NCBI GenBank assembly: GCA_011050685.1
Contig: DRFF01000189.1
Coordinates: 33,312 to 97,311 of the forward strand
DNA from: Aurantimonas coralicida
GTDB taxonomy: Bacteria > Pseudomonadota > Alphaproteobacteria > Rhizobiales > Rhizobiaceae
Reading direction: 5' to 3'
Length of the DNA: 64,000 bases
The number at the start of each line of letters is the position of its first letter. The stretch's first letter is position 1. The notes beneath the pieces were generated by a model. It ran no database searches. It was not told the origin of the DNA and was given only the letters and a program-made list of their open reading frames with translations. Position numbers and translations under genes: made by a program. Below, piece by piece: positions 1-6,120 of the stretch.

Positions 1-699
1 CTGTCCCGGCTGGGTAAAGCGGAAGTCGAGCGCGAAGTTGAACTGATCGGCGCGCTCCCAATAGGCGGCCGCGTTGTCCTCGGTCATCACGTCGAGCGAG
101 ACCTCGCGCATCGGCGTTCCGGCCTCGGCCAGCAACGCTCCGAGTCCGCCGAAACCGCCGGATTCCGAGTACATCTCGACCACTTCCGCGTCCGCGAGCA
201 TGAGTTGGCCGTCGCTCGTCGTCGCCTTTTGGTCGCGGAAGAACAGCTCGGCGGCGCGCAGCACGAAGGGATCGCGCTCATCCGCCAACAGGCCGGACAA
301 TACGAGATGAACCATCTGCTCGATGAAGACCGGCGGTACTTGCGGTGCGCCCGGCTGAAACAGCGCCAGATAACCCGCTTCGATCGAGCCATGCTTCAGC
401 AGGTGATCGCGATAGCCAAGCACCAGGCGATAATTGTCGGCGGCGTCGGTATCGGCGATCGCGGCGAGCTCTGCGTCGAGGATCGGCGCGGTCGGGGTCT
501 CCATCAGCTTTTCGAACAGGCGATGCTCGTTCTCGCAGCTCTCTTCGATCGGATGGATTTCCGGGCGCGTATAATAGGCGCGCAGGAAGTCCGGGGTCAC
601 GGCCAGCCAGCCGCTTTCGAGCCGGTGCGTCAAATGCAGCCCGGCGGATTTCCAGATAATCCGCTGCTCGCTATGGGCATGAGCGGGTTGAGCGTCCAT
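1..699 (-). CDS. DUF6352-like protein, 3' end cut by window edge
   Basis: An open frame on the minus strand starts at ATG 699 and reads without a stop to the window edge (233 codons seen). The N-terminus reads MDAQPAHAHSEQRIIWKSAG. The protein is soluble, acidic, mainly helical in appearance, and has no signal peptide or obvious catalytic motif. I recognise it as resembling the DUF6352 family, whose function is unknown. Its ATG overlaps the TGA of the upstream ligase-like gene (TGATG), so it is translationally coupled to the formate dehydrogenase locus. The C-terminus is outside the window. A role in formate dehydrogenase assembly or activity is inferred only from this position. Confidence 0.75.
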   Translation of the reverse strand, partial: MDAQPAHAHSEQRIIWKSAGLHLTHRLESGWLAVTPDFLRAYYTRPEIHPIEESCENEHRLFEKLMETPTAPILDAELAAIADTDAADNYRLVLGYRDHLLKHGSIEAGYLALFQPGAPQVPPVFIEQMVHLVLSGLLADERDPFVLRAAELFFRDQKATTSDGQLMLADAEVVEMYSESGGFGGLGALLAEAGTPMREVSLDVMTEDNAAAYWERADQFNFALDFRFTQPGQ

Positions 700-1460
700 C
701 ACGCGCCGACTCCCAAGGCCGTGCAAAGAGGGACCAGCACCGTCTGCCCTTCCGCCTGAATAAGCAGGCCGCCATCCTCGTCCATGCCGACCATCTTGCC
801 AGAGCGGGCACCGCAGTCGGCTGCCACGTCGATCTGCTGGTCCTGATCGTGGGCGCGCGACAACCAGGACTGGTGCGCGGCGCGAAATCCATCATGCGTC
901 CACCCGTCGATCCATGACAGGAAGTGCCGCGCCACGGCCTCGATGATGCTGGTTCGGTCCAATTCGCCGCAACCTTCCTCGTAAAGCGCGGTCACATTCG
1001 GGTCGAGGCCGGGTTCGCCGCGCGAATTGGCCGACGTGTCGAGCGCCAGCTCGAAACCGACAACGATTTGGTCCGGAATATCGGCAGCGACGGCGTTGTC
1101 CGGAGCGCGGAACGCGACCTTGCCGACGATCCCGCCATTGGCCAGAATCGTGCCGGGCCAGCGGAAGGTCAATGCCAGATTGGGCGGGCCGATGGCGCCC
1201 ACCGCGTCACCGAGCGCAACCATCATGACGGGGACCATCTGCGCCGCAACCACGAGAGGCGTCTCCGGTTCGAGAATGAACGCAGCCGCGGCGCGGCGGC
1301 AATCCTCGCTCCAGACGACATCTCCAGCTCCGTAGGAACCCGACACTGCACCCTCCACCGCGACGGCGAAGGGGTCCGCGTCGGCGGCAACCGCGTGACC
1401 GGCGAAGACAGGCGGAAATTCCGGATCGGCCAGTTGCTGGACCTCAGGCGCTGCGGGCAT
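699..1460 (-). CDS. Biotin/lipoate A/B ligase-like protein (DUF4444 type)
   Basis: The protein has 253 residues and starts at ATG 1460, which overlaps the preceding TGA (TGATG). The central part (residues about 75-140, around NLALTFRWPGTILANGGIVGK) resembles the biotin/lipoate protein ligase catalytic fold, where a Gly-rich loop and a Lys bind the acyl-adenylate. The C-terminal about 60 residues look like the small DUF4444/BPL C-terminal domain. Members of this group sit in formate dehydrogenase loci and have no assigned substrate. No biotinyl or lipoyl acceptor protein is visible nearby. A post-translational modification role is therefore possible but unproven. Confidence 0.7.
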   Translation of the reverse strand: MPAAPEVQQLADPEFPPVFAGHAVAADADPFAVAVEGAVSGSYGAGDVVWSEDCRRAAAAFILEPETPLVVAAQMVPVMMVALGDAVGAIGPPNLALTFRWPGTILANGGIVGKVAFRAPDNAVAADIPDQIVVGFELALDTSANSRGEPGLDPNVTALYEEGCGELDRTSIIEAVARHFLSWIDGWTHDGFRAAHQSWLSRAHDQDQQIDVAADCGARSGKMVGMDEDGGLLIQAEGQTVLVPLCTALGVGA

Positions 1461-1651
1461 CACGGCAGTTGGATTTCGCCCTCGACCACATGATTGAGCG
1501 GCGCGCCCTCGGCGGTCAGGACGATCTTGACCTTCAGCGAGCCCGAGCCCGCCTTTCCCGTGCGCACCAGATCTTCGATTTCGTGCTGCGAGGTTACCCC
1601 GACCTGCTTCAGGAATTTTCTCAGCGACATGTTGAAGGCTTCTTCGCTCAT
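1460..1651 (-). CDS. DUF6494-like small protein
   Basis: A 63-residue cytoplasmic protein beginning MSEEAFNMSLRKFLKQVGVT. Its start at 1651 overlaps the stop of the protease gene by four bases (ATGA), and its stop overlaps the next start (TGATG), so it is locked into the operon. The N-terminal half looks like a short helical DNA- or protein-binding segment. The C-terminal half (about residues 35-63, SLKVKIVLTAEG...VVEGEIQLP) looks like beta strands. It resembles the DUF6494 family of unknown function. It has no Cys or membrane segment. Confidence 0.72.
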   Translation of the reverse strand: MSEEAFNMSLRKFLKQVGVTSQHEIEDLVRTGKAGSGSLKVKIVLTAEGAPLNHVVEGEIQLP

Positions 1652-2634
1652 CGGTCTTTTCCTTTTTCGCTTTTATCGTGGACGAGGATGTCCAACAATT
1701 CGCCGGCCCGTTCAATCGAAAAGGTGAGCGTATCCTGCCCGGCGTCGAGGACGATCGCGGTGAGATAGTCGGGTTGGCCCCGCACCGGCAGATCGCCGAT
1801 GGCGCGGATCCGGTCTCCTTCAGCGATGCCGGCCCGATCTTCCCGCGATCCCGGTGCCACGCGCACGACTTCGGCGCCGGGTTCTCCGGTCTCGCCGGGC
1901 GCGGGAAGCGGGCGCAGGATGACGCCCGCCGCGCGTCGGTCGATACGGCCATCTTCGGCGTCATCCAGCACCGCTTCGAGCAACCGCGCGGAGGCGACGA
2001 AATTCACGCCGAGATTGCCGTCGGACGACTTGGTGAAAATCGCGCTGGCCATGCCGGCGACGTGCCCGTCCGCCGTGATCAGCGGCGCTCCGGACATGCC
2101 CGGATTGATCGCTGCGTCGGTCTGGAGGAAGTCCTCGATACGATTGAAGCCGACGCCGCGCCGGTCGGTCGCCGAAACCACGCCGCAGGCAAGGCTGACG
2201 CCGAGGCCGAACGCGTTTCCGAGGACGCAGGCATCGGCGCCTGTCCGCGCGCCGGCGGAGAAGGCCAAGGGCGGAAGGGCATCGCTGATATGCAACAAGG
2301 CGATATCGGTATCGGCGTCACGCAGCGCGATGTCCGCGTCCCGGACGGCTCCCGAGGACAGCCGTAACCGCACCGCATTGGCACGTCCGAGCACGTGGTC
2401 CGCCGTCACGATGGTGCGGCCGTCGCGGACCGCGAACCCGGTGCCCTCGGGCTCTTCCTGGTTGATCTCGTGCGTCTGCAACACCGGAAGGACGGCGACC
2501 ACGGATTGCGTCGCGACGGTTGCGATGGCCGTGCGCCAATGCTCTGCGGCAAGCTCTTCTGCTTGGCCGGTCGCGACCGCAAATCCGGCGAAGGCCAGCG
2601 CAAGGAGAGCCGCGAGGCCGCGAGTGATGTGCAT
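1648..2634 (-). CDS. Periplasmic trypsin-like serine protease with PDZ domain (HtrA/DegP type)
   Basis: The protein has 328 residues with an N-terminal signal peptide ending near residue 25. The protease domain shows the triad His80 (TADH), Asp110 (DADTDIALL) and Ser181 in NPGMSGAPL. The usual family form around the serine is GNSGGP, so the oxyanion region is slightly divergent. One PDZ domain follows from about residue 225 to 315. At 328 residues it is shorter than DegP, which has two PDZ domains, and closer to DegS-like forms. The start at 2634 overlaps the stop of the upstream 41-residue gene (TAATG). Its position suggests quality control or processing of the exported formate dehydrogenase, which is inference. 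Confidence 0.88.
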   Translation of the reverse strand: MHITRGLAALLALAFAGFAVATGQAEELAAEHWRTAIATVATQSVVAVLPVLQTHEINQEEPEGTGFAVRDGRTIVTADHVLGRANAVRLRLSSGAVRDADIALRDADTDIALLHISDALPPLAFSAGARTGADACVLGNAFGLGVSLACGVVSATDRRGVGFNRIEDFLQTDAAINPGMSGAPLITADGHVAGMASAIFTKSSDGNLGVNFVASARLLEAVLDDAEDGRIDRRAAGVILRPLPAPGETGEPGAEVVRVAPGSREDRAGIAEGDRIRAIGDLPVRGQPDYLTAIVLDAGQDTLTFSIERAGELLDILVHDKSEKGKDR

Positions 2635-2759
2635 TACAGCCGGACGTTCTCCGTCGAATAGGCCTGGCTCGCCGGGGTTTCAAGCTGGGAATCGAAGAGA
2701 TAGCCAGCGCCGATCGCCACGACCAACAGGATTACGATGCTCAACAGAAAGGCTCTCAT
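2634..2759 (-). CDS. 41-residue single-pass membrane peptide
   Basis: This short gene starts at ATG 2759 and encodes 41 residues. It has an N-terminal hydrophobic helix (about residues 2-20, FLLSIVILLVVAIGAGYLF) followed by a polar tail of about 20 residues. Its TAA overlaps the ATG of the protease gene (TAATG), and it starts 17 bases after the stop of the WD40/cytochrome c gene, so it fills its interval exactly. That spacing and coupling are the main evidence that it is real. It could be a membrane anchor or a small subunit of the dehydrogenase complex. No family is recognised. Confidence 0.75.
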   Translation of the reverse strand: MRAFLLSIVILLVVAIGAGYLFDSQLETPASQAYSTENVRL

Positions 2760-2775
2760 CGTCAGTTCGACTCCG

Positions 2776-4161
2776 TCAGTTCTTGTTCTGCCGCTCGCCC
2801 GGCAGCGGCGTTGTTTCGTCCGCCGCTGTGGCTCGCAGCAAGTAGGTGATCAGTGCGTCCCGCCGTTCGACGCTCTTGAGCCGCTGGACCGGCATTTTCG
2901 TCCCCGGCGCTACGATATCCGGTCCATCGTCGAATAGCTGCGAAACCGTCTCCGGAGTCCAGACAATATCCGATTCCACCAGGGCCTGAGAATATTTGTA
3001 GCCCGGCACCGTCCCAGCCACCCGGCCGAACAGGCCGTAGAGCGTCGGTCCGGCGCGGTTGGCGTCATCTGGCGTCAGCGTGTGGCAGACCGAGCATTTG
3101 CGCAGGAACTCGATTTCGCCGAGGCCAGCCCGGGTAACGGTTTGAAACCGGCGAGGATAGACCGACTGGATAGGCTCGAGGAGATGGCGCGGCGCGACCT
3201 GCCAACGGATCGCGAAATCGTCCAACCCGCTGCGATAGAGCTGGGTGCCTTCGGGCGTGAACGAAAGCCCCCACACGGGGCCGTAGATATCGCCGTATTC
3301 CTCCACGAGGTTTCCCGAATCCATGTCGAAGACGCGGACATGCCCGTCGGCGCTGCCCGTGGCGAACCACCCCGCGCGCGGCGACGAAGCGATCGACAGG
3401 ACCGGGTGCTCGTTCGATGCGAGTTCGGCGACTTCACCGCTCGGAAGATCGATGACGCCGGTCACGCCGTTCAGCGTGCCGAAGGCCAGCAGCGAACCGC
3501 CGGGCGGGGCGGCCAGCACGTTGACGCCCCAGCCATGGGCGTACAACAGGCGGGAGGGCCCGGTGATCAGCCCGTCGTCGAGTGGCCACTCGCGAACCGT
3601 GCCGTCGTAACCGGCGGTGAAGAGCTGCCGGCCGTCCAGCGAGAAGGCAACGGCGTTCACATTGCCGCGGTGGCCTTCGATGCGGGCGATCTCCCGCCCA
3701 GCGGCGATATCGAAAATCCGCGCCGTCCCGTCCCATCGCGCCGCGGCCGCGAACCGCCCGTCGAGACTGACCGCGACGTCCTGAACCTTGTCCTTGGTGT
3801 CCTCGATCAGGGTTTCGAGACGGTTTTCCCGCAGATCCCAGATCGCGAACGCGCCGTCATCGGAGACAGAAACAGCCTTTGCAGCGCCGGGGACGAAGGC
3901 GACGTCATTGACGGCGGCGTTGTGTCCGACCAGCCGCGCGACGATCGTGCCCTCCGGGCCCTGCATTCGCCAACGAATGATCGAATAATCGAAGGATGCG
4001 GTCAGCGCCTCGGAGCCATCATCGGACAGGGCGATTCCCATGACCGGTCCGCCATGGCCGACGAGGCGTTCAGGCCATTCCTGCTCGCTCGAAGCGGACT
4101 GCGCCGGCGCAAAGAAGGTGAGGAGCGCCGCCAATGTCACCCGCCGGAGCGTCCGGTCCAT
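2776..4161 (-). CDS. WD40 repeat protein with C-terminal cytochrome c domain
   Basis: The protein has 461 residues, starting at MDRTLRRV (ATG 4161) directly before a signal peptide that ends near residue 22. About six to seven WD-type repeats (LVGHGGPVMGIALSDDG, LVGHNAAVNDVAFVPG, IEGHRGNVNAVAFSLDG and others) form a predicted propeller over residues 25-330. A class I cytochrome c domain follows, with CSVCH at 356-360 and a likely axial Met423 in GTKMPV. It is a periplasmic heme protein between the cytochrome b gene and the protease gene. It probably accepts or relays electrons from formate oxidation or scaffolds the complex. The fusion is seen in the sequence and the role is inferred. Confidence 0.88.
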   Translation of the reverse strand: MDRTLRRVTLAALLTFFAPAQSASSEQEWPERLVGHGGPVMGIALSDDGSEALTASFDYSIIRWRMQGPEGTIVARLVGHNAAVNDVAFVPGAAKAVSVSDDGAFAIWDLRENRLETLIEDTKDKVQDVAVSLDGRFAAAARWDGTARIFDIAAGREIARIEGHRGNVNAVAFSLDGRQLFTAGYDGTVREWPLDDGLITGPSRLLYAHGWGVNVLAAPPGGSLLAFGTLNGVTGVIDLPSGEVAELASNEHPVLSIASSPRAGWFATGSADGHVRVFDMDSGNLVEEYGDIYGPVWGLSFTPEGTQLYRSGLDDFAIRWQVAPRHLLEPIQSVYPRRFQTVTRAGLGEIEFLRKCSVCHTLTPDDANRAGPTLYGLFGRVAGTVPGYKYSQALVESDIVWTPETVSQLFDDGPDIVAPGTKMPVQRLKSVERRDALITYLLRATAADETTPLPGERQNKN

Positions 4162-4180
4162 TGCGCCTGCTTTCCGATTG

Positions 4181-5371
4181 TTATTCCGCGGGCTCGGGAT
4201 TGGCCGCGGCCGGGGGCATGGCGTCCTTCTCGCGGAGCTCATCGACCCAAAGCGAGTGGTGTTCTCTGGCCCAGTTCAGGTCGACCTTGCCACTGCCGAC
4301 CGCACCGAAAGCCCCCTCCATGCCGATGCTGCCGATATAGATGTGACCAAAGATCACGCAGATCATGAAGACGGCCATGACGACGTGCCAGACCGTGTTG
4401 AACTGTTGTTCCAGAATTGGCGAATAAGGCGGCTGCGGCAGCCCCAACAGCGCCGGGATATCGAGGCCGATCGAGGCAAGGCCGGTGAAAGTGTCGCCGA
4501 AGAAACTGTGCTCGAACGGAAACAGCAAGGCCCAGCCCGAGACGGCGAGCGAAAGCCCGCCCAGCATGACCAGCCAAAAGATAATCTTCTGGCCCGCGTT
4601 GAATTTCTTTGCTGGCGGATGGACGCCTTCCGAGAACAAGCCGCCGGCATGGGCAAGCCATACCAGATCGTGCCGGCTCGGCAGATTGTGCGCGATCCAG
4701 GTGACGAACGCGATCGCCAGGCCGAGCATGAAGGCAAAGGCCACGTAGTTGTGGGACAGCTTCAGGAATTCGGAGATCGGCCCGAACGCCTCCTTGCCGA
4801 TCAGCGGTATGATGACGCTCCGCCCGAACGAGACGTTGAGGCCGCTGATCGCCAGGATGATGAACGACAGCGCCATCAGCCAATGGCCTGTGCGCTCGAT
4901 GGTCGAGAAGCGTTTGATCTTGACGCCGGACAGGCCGTGTTCGACGCGGATCCGTCCACGAATGGCAAAAAACAGCGCCAGCAGGATCAGCGTGCCGATC
5001 ATGGCAAGGCCGAGATAGTCGAACAACGGTCCGTTGCGCAGCAAGCGCCAGGATTCGCCCTCGGACTGGACCAGCACGGCCGCCTTCTTGTCCGGGATCG
5101 AGACGTTGCCCGACACGCCTTGGCGGACAGCCCGCCAGATTTCCGCATCCGAGGTCGTTCCCAGGGCGTCTCCGGGCACCGCGCCGCCGGTCGGCGACCC
5201 GGTCGCGGAGATCGCGCTCTCAGGCGGTCTGACCGAACTTTGCGCGGTTCCTGCACTGGTCGCCGCCAATGTCATGAATAATGCCGCGGCAATGATGGGT
5301 GCGATCGCCGTCAGCAAACGCATCGACCCAAGCCGGGTCAAGCGAGCGCGGAGCATCCTCAAGCTGGGCAT
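4181..5371 (-). CDS. Formate dehydrogenase gamma subunit, cytochrome b type
   Basis: The protein has 396 residues starting MPSLRMLRARLTRLG at ATG 5371, with AGGAG eight bases upstream. It begins with a signal peptide or first membrane segment, then a periplasmic stretch of about 100 residues. Next comes a core of four or more membrane helices with His residues (ERTGHWLMALSF, SHNYVAFAF, VWHVVMAVFM, FGHIYIG) expected to ligate heme b. This is the membrane anchor that passes electrons from the beta subunit to quinone or the adjacent cytochrome c. The N-terminal extension is longer than in E. coli FdoI/FdnI and resembles other alphaproteobacterial versions. Confidence 0.9.
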   Translation of the reverse strand: MPSLRMLRARLTRLGSMRLLTAIAPIIAAALFMTLAATSAGTAQSSVRPPESAISATGSPTGGAVPGDALGTTSDAEIWRAVRQGVSGNVSIPDKKAAVLVQSEGESWRLLRNGPLFDYLGLAMIGTLILLALFFAIRGRIRVEHGLSGVKIKRFSTIERTGHWLMALSFIILAISGLNVSFGRSVIIPLIGKEAFGPISEFLKLSHNYVAFAFMLGLAIAFVTWIAHNLPSRHDLVWLAHAGGLFSEGVHPPAKKFNAGQKIIFWLVMLGGLSLAVSGWALLFPFEHSFFGDTFTGLASIGLDIPALLGLPQPPYSPILEQQFNTVWHVVMAVFMICVIFGHIYIGSIGMEGAFGAVGSGKVDLNWAREHHSLWVDELREKDAMPPAAANPEPAE

Positions 5372-5507
5372 TTGCTCTTCTCCTGAGCGGATCGAAAACA
5401 CCGAACCCGGCATATTGCGCCGGGCAGGAAGGCAACGGTTTCGCCTTGCTGTTCGGAAAAAGAGGCGGGCAGCCGGAGCCGCCCGCCGGTCGGTTACGAT
5501 CGCTGGC

Positions 5508-6104
5508 TCAGCCGCCGGTCTTCTGACCGTAGGCAGTGCCCCAACCCCAGGCCCCGGCGCCGAAACCGCGGGCAACGACGCGCTCGCGGTAGATCGACGA
5601 GACGGTGTCGCCGTCGCCGGCAAGCAGCGCCTTGGTCGAGCACATCTCCGCGCAGAGCGGAAGCTTGCCCTCGGCGAGGCGGTTACGGCCATATTTCTGG
5701 AACTCGACCGCGGAATTGTCTTCCTCGGGGCCGCCGGCGCAGAAGGTGCACTTGTCCATCTTGCCACGCGAACCAAAATTCGACGCCTGTGGATATTGCG
5801 GCGCGCCGAACGGGCAGGCGTAGAAGCAGTATCCGCAGCCGATGCACAGATCCTTGGAGTGCAGCACTACGCCGTCGTCCGTCGTGTAGAAGCAGTCGAC
5901 CGGGCACACCGCTGCGCACGGAGCGTCCGAACAATGCATGCAGGCGACCGAGATCGAGCGCTCGCCGGGCTTGCCGTCATTGATGGTGACGACACGCCGG
6001 CGATTGACGCCCCAGGGAACTTCATTCTCGTTCTTGCACGCGGTCACGCAGGCATTGCACTCGATGCAGCGCTCGGCGTCGCAGAGGAATTTCATTCTTG
6101 CCAT
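5508..6104 (-). CDS. fdh3B: Formate dehydrogenase FDH3-type beta subunit (iron-sulfur)
   Basis: The protein has 198 residues with cysteine groups for four [4Fe-4S] clusters: CIECNACVTAC near the N-terminus, CMHCSDAPCAAVCPVDC, CIGCGYCFYACPFG, and the CTFC...CAEMC pair. It carries electrons from the catalytic subunit to the membrane cytochrome b. It lacks the C-terminal membrane helix found in E. coli FdnH/FdoH and is about 100 residues shorter, which fits the FDH3 group. It lies 16 bases after the alpha subunit gene and upstream of the gamma gene. Confidence 0.92.
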   Translation of the reverse strand: MARMKFLCDAERCIECNACVTACKNENEVPWGVNRRRVVTINDGKPGERSISVACMHCSDAPCAAVCPVDCFYTTDDGVVLHSKDLCIGCGYCFYACPFGAPQYPQASNFGSRGKMDKCTFCAGGPEEDNSAVEFQKYGRNRLAEGKLPLCAEMCSTKALLAGDGDTVSSIYRERVVARGFGAGAWGWGTAYGQKTGG

Positions 6105-6120
6105 TGTCTTATTCCTCCCT

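Noticed and set aside
1648..1964. Upstream extension of the ligase-like gene to 1964
   Set aside because: The extension runs through the DUF6494-like gene and the 3' end of the protease gene in another frame. ATG 1460 overlaps the preceding stop and fits the family length.
3082..4368. Open frame of 428 codons on the plus strand
   Set aside because: Opposite the WD40/cytochrome c gene, with no domain and a low-complexity composition.
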